Shown one piece after another: positions 12,027 through 22,653 of a stretch of DNA of 64,000 nucleotides (positions are counted from its first letter, which is position 1; every line of letters starts with the position of its first letter). The position numbers and the translations under genes were made by a program. The stretch is from Gloeopeniophorella convolvens (Eukaryota > Basidiomycota > Agaricomycetes > Russulales). Where the stretch lies: contig WTXD01000036.1 in the NCBI GenBank assembly GCA_022496205.1, forward strand, positions 62,001 through 126,000. The letters are read 5' to 3'. The notes beneath the pieces were generated by a model. That model had not been told where the DNA came from and did no database searches. It was given only the letters and a program-made list of their open reading frames with translations.

Positions 12027-13871
12027 ATGGCATCTCAAAGCAAGGAGGACCGCGATCTCCTCGACAAGCTTTATCCCTTTCCCCCATTCACGGGCGCCGT
12101 GTCGCTTCCTGGTCCCAATGACAAAGGCGCTCACACCCTTCTGGATGTTTTGCGGCACAACCGCGAGCACAACCACATTTTCTTCAATGACAAAGGTTTC
12201 CACAAGTACGTGGCAGGCCGTCATAACCAGCGCTATTTTTCGAAATATATCTATTTATTCCAGTCATTCTACGCATCATGTGTTGACCATCTACGGGCTC
12301 GGCGCGTCGCCTGAAATCATTGCGGACGCCTACAAGACTCACGACTATCTCAAGCCCGCGTTTGACAGTCCAGAGTCTATCACAGACAAGAACTTCTCGG
12401 ACCACCTTGGTGATGCGAAGTACGTTTCTTCGAGGCAGTGATATTCGGATACAGCTGACGCTGATATTTTCTCTGTGGGTTTAAGGTATTACTCCAGTTA
12501 TCTCGCCTATTTTTCCGAGTACCTGCGTGACCATACTCCGAATGAAGCCCTGGAGCGTTTCATTCTCTCCCCTCAGTACAACTTCAATTCCGAGTTGAAC
12601 GCCATCAATGCACAAGACATCAAGGATGGAGGCAAAGGCGAGAAGCAGCACCCGGAGATGCTCAATCGGCTTCTGGCGGGCCTTGTGCATCCTTTTATTC
12701 ATCTCTCCTTTGGCTTCGAATTCGGTCTTCCGGGCCAAGTCGCAGAGGGTACGCCCTATTTCATCTCCACCTACTACGCCCTACTGAGGCATGCTAGGTC
12801 TGGCAAACACCGCCGTCCACCCGAACGAGCAGAGCAAGCTCGTGCCGCCATCGTTCTTTGTCAAGTCTCCGGAACCGGGCATCCTCACGGGCCTGACGTC
12901 CAGGCTCTCGCTCTCGCGGATTGTCCCAGTGCTCGAAGAGAAGCGGCCCACATTCGCTTTTCTCCGCCGCATTCGTGACCACGCGCAGCTCACACCTGGC
13001 GTTCTCGGTTTCCCACTCGAGGAGGAGCGGCAGTGGCCTGCAGTCTTGACGCTTGCTGGCGATTCGATCACCGCGTTGGTAAATGACTGGGCCCAAGAAT
13101 GGCTGGAGGGTACGCACGGCGACGCAGATGTTGAGAAGAGGCTGGAGGGCATGGTTGAGGAAGTAGCGTGGGGCAACGCTATATGGTTCGGTGTTGGCGG
13201 CTGGCACGCGCGTGGCCCAGAAGGTCGTCCTTTCAACGCCGATTTTTTCCTGTGAGTACCGACCCTCTTGCATCTCGAGGAGCCAACTAATCGTACATAG
13301 TGCGCACCTCGTCACCTCTTCCATTTTCTTGCTCACGCTCATTCTTCCTTCCAACAACGCGCCCTATCCGCTCGTGCCCCTATCGAGTCGTCTGACCCTC
13401 CTCAAGGCGTACCTCGCCACCTCCGCCGGGTGGTACATCTCGCGCGGCAACGGCCCGCTGCCCCTCGCAGAGTTCTACACCGCCACCGCCGACAAGTTAA
13501 CTGCGCCGTCTGCCGCGCCCGTTCCGCCATCCGCGGCGCGCAAGCCGCTTGCGGCTCCCGGCGGGCCCTGGGAGCGCATCATCCAGAACGCAATCGCGCA
13601 TCCCGAGGAGCACCTGCCCAAAGCGGTGCGCGCGCTCGCGACGTTCGCAGTACGCTGGGGCAGCCGCCCTGCGGGTTACTACGCGAGTGGCGGGGACGGG
13701 CTCGAGGGCAGCGAGGTGCTCGACGGCACGCTGTTCGTCCGCGCGGCGAGCTTGGCGCTGGATCGGCTGGGCTGGGCGCACGACTCGGGCAAGGAACTTG
13801 GGAATTGGGATCGCGATGGGTTCCCGGGGTGGCCCAGCGAGGACCGCGAAATGGGCAGCGCGTACTTGTGA
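12027..13871 (+). CDS. Questin oxidase-like protein (AflY family, DUF4243), array copy 3
   Basis: Exons 12027-12205, 12264-12419, 12486-12748, 12798-13251 and 13301-13871 give 540 residues; phases are again 2, 2, 1, 2. Hallmarks include LLDKLYPFPPFTG, HSTHHVLTIYGLGASPE, HPFIHLSFGFEFGLPGQ, EKRLEGMVEEVAWGNA, WFGVGGWHARG and DGTLFVRAASLALDRLGW. Exon 5 is the longest of the five copies; the extra residues lie in the Ala/Pro-rich linker and in a C-terminal tail ending MGSAYL. It is the last member before the 6-kb break in the array. Function is inferred from the family only. Confidence 0.88.
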
Positions 13872-15342
13872 GCAGTAGGAGAGGAGAGGTTTGGAAAGCG
13901 TTCGTGTATGATATGTGTACGCTAACATGTGGAAATGACTGCATTCGCCTGCGTGGTTTTGCAAAAAAAGAAATTGTGGTTGTTATTTGGTCATCGTTAT
14001 CTCTCGGTACTAGCCGGTGCGGAACTGCCGATCGCTCCGCTCACGTCCGCATTCCGGCTGCCAGGCTGCGCCTTAGCCTGGCCCATCGAGAGCAGCGTTG
14101 GCACGTCCCAGTCCGCATATATGCGCGCTGATTGTCACTTTCTGCAGGCATCGCCCTAGCGTGGGGCATTGTGTTCGTATTGGATTCGCCGTCGTCGTCC
14201 TCACGCTGTACTCGAGTACAACGCGCTGCGCGATGGCTGGCGGTAGCCATGATAATAATCCACGACTTGGTGCACGATGGTCTGTCGTTTTTCTATCTCG
14301 GTCCCTCCCATTCTTATTCGATTATGCCCTGAACACGCCCCCTATACTTCGCATCAGTGAGCACCGGATTAAGTCATTCTGACAGAAGCCGCCATTAGGC
14401 TAACACATCCTCAGCACCATGTCCCTCACCAACTTGTTTAACATTCTGGCGTGCCTACTAGAGTTATGTATCCCTTTCGCTTCCGCATACTATACTCATG
14501 CAACCTGTCGGCTCGCTCCGCCGGTCAATATGCTTCCCTTCGACTTGCCTCCTGCGCTAACAATCCACGCAGTCGGTACTCCAAGGGTGTCAGCCTGAGC
14601 GCGTTGACAAGTGCCCTGTGTTCAACACTCGTCTCACGCATGGTGATCAACCTCCCACAATGAATCGATTCGGAGCGCGAGTTTTAACGGAGTATACGGA
14701 GACGTCCGTCGTCGTCGAAGGGAGCATGGAGACTTGCGTGCCTCGCGGACAAATGGTTTATTCTGTGAGGTATGCGTAGGCATTTTTGGGGGGGCCATGC
14801 CGGAAGCAATGGCAACGCCTTCAATGGATGCGCATGCATCGGTGACGGGCGCGTGCCTATGAAAGACAGCTTTAAAAGTGCCGTTGTCGTTCACTGTGGG
14901 TGATTGAGTACCTGATGCCCCTCTGGGCAGAGATTGAGAGCTTGTGAGATGTGAGTAGCCATTCCTTTGTTTTAGTCCAGATGATTGATCACTCTGTGCC
15001 CGATCACCAGTAATGTCGGCATGCAGCAACTTCAACGGCATCGCCATTGTCCAGTTCGCTCTCATAAGATTTCTGGGCCCCGGTTCCATTGATGTCCATG
15101 AAGCCTAGCATTGCCAACGGCAGACACTGCGGGGCCGTCTGTTTTCCGGCGCTCGCTCCCCAGCTTCTGAGATCTGAGTGCTAATTGCCAGATGACTATT
15201 TCTCTTCAAACTTCAAAGATGGAATCCATAATATTCTGAAAAAAAGTCCCGAAAACTGTGAGTCTTCCGTCGCGTGTATCCTCTCCTGGCCATTTGGCGC
15301 GGTAAGGTCGAACAAGAGGCTTATAACCCGAGCGGGAGAGCG
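13872..15342. other. Intergenic, no supported gene
   Basis: This begins the roughly 6-kb segment that splits the questin-oxidase-like array. Short ORFs (for example 14634-15089 on the - strand) show no motif and no plausible start context. A/T-rich stretches near 13960 and 15230 stand out from the GC-rich genes. Confidence 0.45.
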
Positions 15343-15383
15343 GGCGGGCAGCTGCACGTGCAGCTGATGCCCGCTCACGTGAG
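15343..15383. promoter_or_regulatory. Long palindrome with CACGTG core, plus a second CACGTG
   Basis: CAGCTGCACGTGCAGCTG (15349-15366) is a perfect 18-bp palindrome whose arms extend with near-matching GCGGGC/GCCCGC. A second palindromic CTCACGTGAG follows at 15374-15383. CACGTG is the core bound by bHLH factors. The pair lies 150-190 bp upstream of the ATG of the next gene, where an upstream activating element would be expected. Binding is inferred. Confidence 0.5.
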
Positions 15384-15439
15384 GGGACGCGCCGCACCCA
15401 GGTGCACCTTGTGTATTGAATTCCAAGCCTCGAGCGCAT

Positions 15440-15445
15440 TATATA
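15440..15445 (+). promoter_or_regulatory. TATA box of the orphan 624-residue gene
   Basis: TATATA in the context CATTATATAGC, 92-97 bp before the ATG at 15537 and downstream of the CACGTG palindromes. Spacing fits a fungal core promoter. Confidence 0.45.
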
Positions 15446-15536
15446 GCAATGCACGCCCGTCAATGCTCTCTATCTGAAACCGTTCTTGAACCCCCACTGG
15501 CCCTCGAGTATCTGCAATATTCCCCAGCTCTCCATC

Positions 15537-17517
15537 ATGTCCACCGACAAGAACATCGTTCAAAACCCATTCGTCACCTTCAGAGCCATAGCGCTTCACA
15601 CCGGGATCCACCCCCCGGCGATCCCGACCCCTAAAATAGTCGGCATCCGTGTTGCACTGAGGCCTGGAATCCCCCCCGCCTACCCCCCGCAGCTCCCCCT
15701 CGGCCAACTCATCGACGCGGCACCGGACGGACGCAGCCTCATCGACTCCTCCCATGGGTACTACACGGTCCGTCCGTACAAGGACGTGCTGGCGGACGCC
15801 CGCCTGTCCTCGGCGGAGCTCATACGCCTGTACGCCCATGGCCAAACCTCGGAGTCCTACGATAGCAACGTCAATATCGGAACCAAGCGCCAGCGGACCA
15901 TGGCTGCGAGGAACTGCATGAAAGAGTCCGAACTCCTCGAGTTCCCCGCGACGTTCAAGGTCAAGAGACCCTTGGGAAGGGGCCACATCGACCGCATACC
16001 CCCCAAGCGCCGCCGGCCGCTGGCGAAGACCAACTGGATCAAGCGGTTCGGGTCGCTCGAGCAGCCCAAAGAGCGCAAGGAGCTGATGAACCGAGACTTG
16101 TGGGCGATGCAACGCAAAATGGTACGTCTTTCTTCCCTTCTCGACTCAATAGGTGGCTCATGCAGTTTCACTAGGCGTCTCTCGCGGAGATCCGCTATGT
16201 CTTCATCGTCCCCGAGCAGGACACGAGGATGTTCACTCCTGCGGACGACATGGAAGTCGTCCACGAACACGCCCCCCTGGTCTCAGTCCCGACCTCCATG
16301 GAATGGACCCCGCAACTCCAGGCGGAAGTCTTCCCGCCGGAGTGTGTCATGGCGAGCCCACAGAAGCCGCGCAGCAACTTCAACTCACTCGCAGCAGTTC
16401 TCAGCAAGCCGCTCGACTTTGGGCCTACGCCGCAGCTCCCGCACTTCGTCTTTCCCGGGACCGACGCCGGCGCGGTCAACGACTTGCCTATGGATGACGC
16501 CGGCCCGACGCACGCGCCGCTCCCGCCCGGCGACCTGCCTCACATTCCAACTCAAGGGTTCGCCGGGTGGGCCCCGCCACCGCCTCAGCCGCCTCAGATG
16601 CTACCGCCCCTCCTGCCTCGGATTCTAGCGCCCCCGCCCGAGGCCGAGATGCCTGATCATTCGCCTCAATGCAAGCCTCAGCCGCCTCAGAAGCCGATGT
16701 CGCCTCACTGCTCACCATTGGTTCGCCAGCCAGAGGACGACTCGCTGGTCCCCAATGTATGTCTTCGTTTGGTTATCTCATTCGATTGTGTCTCACATTC
16801 CCATCGCAGACTCTGTCACAGCCACGGGAGCTCGAATCTCACGTCAACGGTGATCGCAGAAGACATCCCAGTCGTGCATTCTGGATCGAGTACTACATAC
16901 CGCGCCTGATTTTGCTGGACCGTCGCAAGTCCGCCCGCCCAGAGGCGGCCCCGACTGAGCTGCTGGAGACCCCCCGCCGCCAGCGCCGTCGGACTCCCTG
17001 GCACCTCTGGTTTGCAAAGACGCTCTGTGGTCCTCAGGAACCCCAGCAGATGACCGAGCCTTCCCCCGAGCCCGACTACTGCCCTGAGGACGCCCCGGAG
17101 GAGCTGACTTACGAGGAGCAGCTCGCAGCATCTATGGTGCCCCCGGACGTCATCCGCGCACACCTCCGGGACGGCGCGAAACGATTCCTCGGGCAGCTCG
17201 GCAGCATCCTTGGGTTTGGTTCGCACTTCGAACCGGAGGACTCGCGGCCCGGTATGGCGTCCTTAGACTCCCTCGATGGACTCTTCGAGCAGCTCGACGG
17301 GATGAACGTCACCGCCCCGCCCGTCGTCGCGCTCGACGAGCCCATATCCACGTCGACGCGCTCATCAGATTCCAGCGACGAGCCCTCTGAGTCGCTCATT
17401 ATTGAGCTCAGTGACGACGAGGACGAGGACAGCGAGGACTTCGAGGCCAACCCCGCGGGTGCCGAGGACAGCACCCTCAACGTGCTGGGCGGCGCCGGCC
17501 CCTTCCGGATCGAGTGA
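15537..17517 (+). CDS. Orphan 624-residue protein with Pro-rich middle and acidic C-terminus
   Basis: Three exons, 15537-16121, 16175-16756 and 16810-17517, all phase 0, join cleanly (GTACGT...CTAG, GTATGT...GCAG). The N-terminal about 190 residues look folded (GYYTVRPYKDVLADARLSSA; then a basic PPKRRRPLAKTNWIKRFG). The middle is very Pro-rich. The last part has LTYEEQLAASMVPPDVIRAH and ends in a strongly acidic LSDDEDEDSEDFEA stretch. No signal peptide, membrane helix or known domain is visible. The basic segment followed by an acidic tail could suit a nuclear protein, but that is only a guess. It stands between the two halves of the questin-oxidase-like array and shares no features with it. 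An upstream in-frame start at 15486 exists; 15537 is preferred for its context. Confidence 0.7.
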
Positions 17518-17537
17518 GCGGCGTCGCGCGGCGCGCT

Positions 17538-17567
17538 TTACTATACATTACTATACATTACTATACG
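17538..17567. repeat. 10-bp tandem repeat, unit ttactataca, about 3 copies
   Basis: Three near-perfect units lie about 20 bp after the orphan gene stop. They may sit in its 3' UTR; the AT-rich content could help 3'-end formation. Confidence 0.6.
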
Positions 17568-19893
17568 AATAGCGTGGTGGGGTGCGGAAGCAGCGGCACA
17601 GGTATGCATCTGGACGGCAGCGCCGGCTCCCCTCTGGGTGGACAGGTAAGTTATCTTGCTCGTTCTACTCGCTGAATTGATTGCTGACTCGTTTGTGAAT
17701 GCAGGCGCTGGGACGTGGTGCAGACAAGACCACCATTGACGACGGAGCCACTCGCTTGGACGCAATGCAAGACTTGGCAGCACGCACGCACAGCACACAT
17801 ACAGGTCAGTTGGTGAGACAAGCGCGAGAGCTCATGCCCCGCAGTAACGGGCTCGGAGGACCTCAAGCACTTCAAAGTGGGTTGCGACACGGCTCGACAC
17901 CGGGTACTAGCGGGGGCTAGTGGAGATGGCAGGCTCGTTTCCGGCGCCAATACCTCGAGGACCTCGTACGATGGGCGGGCAAGCAGCAACGCAGGGAACA
18001 CCCACCCCGCACCCTCTGACTACTCTGCGGTATGTGTTCCAGTGTTACTATTCGTCTCCCGGTGTGTGTTCACATTCCACCCCCGAGGCGCGCGGCGGGC
18101 AGTCTCTGCCCGCTGCGCGTCTCCCCGCCTGCCGGCTCGTGCCGGTCGGCAGCCCACCTTGCCTTTCAGATTCCTCCCTGCGTCCCTGCGAGCCCGTACG
18201 TCAGAGGTCCCAGCGTCCGCCGACGCACGAGCCAGTGAGTATCCTGTCGCGCTCACGTGTCTCGAGCACGCCGCTGACCAACATGCGTCCCTTAGCTATC
18301 CATGCTATCACTTGTAAACACCACTGAAAAGTCCCCCCGCCCGGTGAATCGATGTCGGCGCAGCCCACGAGAACGTTTCATCCTCCCTGCCCGGCTGCCA
18401 GGTGTGGGTTTTCGCGTGCGTCTTGCTGATTGACCTAGTTGCCCCGCCCTGGTTCACGGGGTGGGCAGAGCTGTGCGTGCGTGTGTGGGCTGGTCCCATC
18501 GTTGAGTCGAGCAAAGCGCCTTGCGAGCAAGATCAAGTTCTACGATCGGTCCCGTCGTCACACCCGTCCCGCGTCTGCTTGAGAGGATAAGACGTCAAGT
18601 CTAGATGCTACGCCTTGCTGCTTGCCGATGTGCCCCGCTGCGCACAACTAACTTATCACGATATCTTTATTCATATCTAAACAACTGTCAATGTTTGAAT
18701 ACCCTCTAGATTTGTATACCGCCTCTATTGTACTGTATTCTCTCGAACTTGTATACCGTCTTTTGCATTGTATCTCGGCCTCCATATACCGTCACCTTAC
18801 TGTATCTATCTCTCATATACCCTCGCGTCTTTCTCATGTACCCTTGATTATGTAGCCCAGGTTGTCCTGTATCTGTTTCTTTCAGCCTCCACTCGTGTTG
18901 CCCAGTCGGAAATCCGAGGAATGACTGGCGATGATCGATGAAAAGCAATGCACCCACTTGAGCCTGGCGCTCCAAACATTGGAGGTCGCTCATACACACT
19001 CGTTGATCTACTCTGCGCTCATGGAGGCTGCTGCCTCATAGTGTTCCTATTCTGTCCAGTGTAGTCCGATGTGCATGTCTCTCGCATCAAGAAGGCTGGG
19101 AAGTTACTCTCAGAGTCGCTCCATACTTACTGCACAGTTGGTTATATATGCGGTATGCCGCATGAGTTCGAGGCTCGGAGCGATACGGACGTCCTCTGGA
19201 TCTTCAATTCTGTAGAATAGTCTAGAGACCTTCGCAGCATGATGGGAATAAATTGCCATGAATCATCAGTGCACGTGCGTTTGCTCGCGTACCGGGGCCG
19301 TGTCGACGCAGCTACGCCATAGTTGCACATAATATTGATTGAGCGGGGCCCGCGTTTGACCGAGCCTGACAATGGAAACGGTGACTGCTCAGAGCCATCG
19401 GTGCCCGGTGCCCGCGCGTTCCGGACGAGGTTGAGGAGGGTTGAGGACATACTTACTCGGGGCCGAGCGGTACGATAACAAGGCCAAACAAACGCGCGTG
19501 CGATGGCCTCTGGTGGCGCCTGGTGGCGCAGGGTTGTGGCCCTACCCTTCACATGAATAACATCAACGCCCGCTTGCATGCAGATAGGAATGCTTCACCC
19601 CCAGCAGATACGTTCAAGTTGACCTCGGTTCTGCGTCATACCCGGCTGCATATACCTCCGAATTCCCGCTATGGTGTAAGAAGGGGCTCCAGCAATCTCC
19701 AGGAGCCCTTGACGCCTATGCTAGACCGATTCAAGCAGTACACTCCGGGCACCTTTGGAACGATTTACGTATGTAGCTGACATTTTCCATTCCTGCGCTC
19801 GATGGACAGCATAGCAGTGACGCATACAAGTATGTCGACGACTTAGGTCAACATGGCGTGTAGTCCCTCACTAACACTTCCTGCTCGCTGGCC
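17568..19893. other. Intergenic, repeat-bearing, no supported gene
   Basis: About 2.3 kb before array copy 4. Short ORFs on both strands (for example 17877-18317 + and 19142-19579 -) lack motifs. The stretch near 18660-18860 is AT-rich and internally repetitive (listed separately). Confidence 0.45.
18690..18845. repeat. Degenerate tandem repeat with TATACC...TGTAT core, unit about 31-37 bp
   Basis: Successive segments begin TTGTATACCGCC, TTGTATACCGTC, CATATACCGTCA and CATATACCCTCG, each followed by a TTGTATCTC-like string. Spacing drifts between 31 and 37 bp. The array is AT-rich within a GC-rich region. Confidence 0.5.
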
Positions 19894-21644
19894 ATGACTT
19901 CTTCGGACAACGCTATTTCCCTCGACAGGCTTTATCCTACTATTTCATCACCCGTTCAGGACATACATGGTGTACGCAACTCAGACGATGAGAACGCGCA
20001 AGTTCTGCTACGTACTTTGCGCCACAACCATCAGCACCACCACGCATTCATCGGGAATAGGTGGTTTCACAAGTGCGTCCGACAATCATTCCGAGAGCGG
20101 TCCCATCTAAAATCTTTTTTCAGCCATGCAGCTCACCATGTACTTGCTATCTACGCGCTTGGCGCGTCTCCTCAGCGCATTGAAGAGGCCTACCGGGCTC
20201 AAAGCAGTCTAACGCCCACTATCAGCAGCCCCGAGTCAATCACAGACGCGAACTTTGTGGAGCACTTAGGGAAAGAGAGGTGAACAGTCCACCCAGTCCA
20301 ATCCCGGCTAAATCTCTAATATTAGTCAGAAGGTATTATGGGGCATACGTTGCTTACTTTTCTCGTCATCTCATGAATCACACACCGCTCGAGACGCTGC
20401 AACACTTTCTCTTTTTGCCCACGGGCAACTATCGCCCGTATTGTAGTGAAGCTGGCGGGAATTGCAAGCAACCAGCAATGCTGGGCCGACTAATGTCAAA
20501 ACTCCTCCACCCGTTCATCCACGTGGCATACGGAATAGAATTCGCTCTTCCTGGACAAGTAGCAGAAGGTATAATTTCACGCGTTCCTCTTCTCGGGTCA
20601 CTGAGACCAATGTGTTTAGGACTCGCTCAAGCAGCCGTTCAGAAAAACGACCAAGCCATCTTTCTCCCTCCTCGAGCCTTCACAGAACCAGGTAATCCGA
20701 CGGGATCTGCGCTCGCCTTCATGGAGCGAACAAACACGTTGTCTCTTACCTCGCCACCTGAATACAAGCCTCATGCGCGTCCAACGTTCGCGTATCATCA
20801 GCGGATCCTGGAGGATGCAATCTTCGCCGTACAACCACCAAAAAGATATGTACAGCAATACCCTGCCATAATGAAAGCTGTGGGCCCTGCAATCAAGGCT
20901 CTAGTATGTGAATGGGAGGCGGGCTGGCTCAAAGACGCGCGAAGCAGCGCGGACATTGAAGCAAGACTGACCGACATGGTCGAGGAAGTCGCCTGGGGCA
21001 ACGCCCTATGGTTTGGGGTGGGTGGGTGGACTTCGCGCGGCGACACGGGGCGAGGCATCAACGCCGATCTCTACGTGTGCGTACATGGCTCAGCCTTCTC
21101 TAAAATCTCGTCCCTCAACGTTATCTAACACCCACGCAGGATGCATTTAGTGACTTCCTCTATATTTTTGCTGACGCTAGTCATGCCTGGTTCATCGTCC
21201 CAGCAGCTGTCGCTTGAGCAGCGCCTCTTGCTCTTGCGGACATACCTTGCGGTCAGCACGGCGACATATATCTCACGCGGTTGCGCCAAGAGCCCGTTAT
21301 CCATCAATGCGTTCTACGCTGCCACGCAAATCTACCTGCAAAGGCCGCTTTCGTCGGCGAGCAACCCGACCCCTGACAAGCGCGAGGACCCATGGCTGCC
21401 CATCATATCAACCGCCGTTGCACATCCCGACGAGCACCTACCGAAAACGGTCAGAGCGCTTGCTGCTTTTGCTGCACGTTGGGGGACGCGCCCAGCCGGG
21501 TACTTCACAGGGGGACTTCTGCATTCAGAGACTCTTGACGGCACTTTGTTTCTCCGCATTGCGGGACTGGTCGTTGATAGATTCGTGCAGGAGATTCAAG
21601 GCGAAACGAACGGCTGGGATAACGTTTCGGGAGATTTTCCTTGA
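19894..21644 (+). CDS. Questin oxidase-like protein (AflY family, DUF4243), array copy 4, divergent
   Basis: Exons 19894-20072, 20124-20279, 20333-20568, 20620-21076 and 21140-21644 give 510 residues, with intron phases 2, 2, 1, 2. It keeps the family frame (SLDRLYP, HAAHHVLAIYALGASPQ, HPFIHVAYGIEFALPGQ, WFGVGGWTSRGD, HLVTSSIFLLTLVMP, DGTLFLRIAGLVVDRF) but is the most divergent copy. Exon 3 is 236 nt instead of 263, a loss of nine codons in the linker just before the HPFIH block, and the usual HPEML/QPEML is QPAML. The C-terminus also lacks the WDRDG tail. No frame break is seen, so it is probably functional. Confidence 0.85.
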
Positions 21645-22653
21645 CACTCTTTTGAACAATATCTTGTAGTGGCGATATATCTGTTTTTTATCCTCTTATA
21701 ATAAAGGTTGGGATGAAGCCAAGGTGAGATTAAGAAACCAAGCACGGTACGAACACGGGGCAGGTACGTACACCGACGCCACCGCAGTGCTACTTGCTGC
21801 GGAGACCCACAAGGATCCACATCCACCCGGAGCAGCGTGCAAGCGATTCGCCGAGTGTTTTCGGCAAGTAGCGACGCGCGTTCTCTGCAATCCACTATGT
21901 ACTATCATGCATCAACGTTCGGCGGTACTCGTCAGCGCAACTTTCCGCAGTCTGTGAATCACCGGACGATCTAGCTTGCTCACGATATCCTGAACTCATC
22001 CCGCTGGCAAGCTCTTGGACGCGGCGTCTAACCTTGGACATTCCTGAGACCTCGGGCCGTTGGTATTGTCGGGACTACGATGCGCTCGCAACACAGCGTA
22101 GAACGCCTGCGTGACCGCCGGTTGGCGGGTGGCAGGCGTAAAGGACAATTGCGAGCTTGGCGCCGCGCTGTCACGTTCAAGGGGTGCGCGTTCAGTGACC
22201 GGTGGGGCGGGATCACCCGGGATCGCGACAAGGCGCACTACGGGGACCAGTTTGGCAGGTCGCACCTCCGACCTTATCGTGCCCATCCGAGTCGGACTCT
22301 GCGCTCTCGCTGTGACAAGCGAAACCCACTTGGTTCGTCAGCCCTTGCACTCGCTGACAAAATCATCATGATGACTGCTGTGGATCACAGCTTCGTCTGC
22401 GAGCGCGCTGCAGCCACTCCCGGCTCGCCGCAGTCAGAAGTTGACATTGACAATCTGCGCGTGCCTGTCTGTCGATCCCAGATCTTGACTGCGGACCAAA
22501 CTGACATGACTGACATGGCCGCAGCAGGACGTATCGCGCGCGAGGAGAGATCGTCGCGACTCTGAAAATCCGCTGTGCTATATCGCAAATACTTAAGCTG
22601 GCCCGAGTTTCGACTGCATTCCGCAACAATACCCTCACACAGGCAGCACAAAA
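21645..22653. other. Intergenic between array copies 4 and 5
   Basis: No supported gene; the longest ORFs (for example 22080-22565 +) carry no motif. TATATC at 22578-22583 and an AT-rich ATACTTAAG follow within about 75 bp of the copy 5 start. The TATAAG of copies 1-3 is absent. Confidence 0.45.

Noticed and set aside
22080..22565. 161-codon ORF on the + strand between array copies 4 and 5
   Set aside because: No similarity to the flanking family, no motif, and overlapped by other chance frames.
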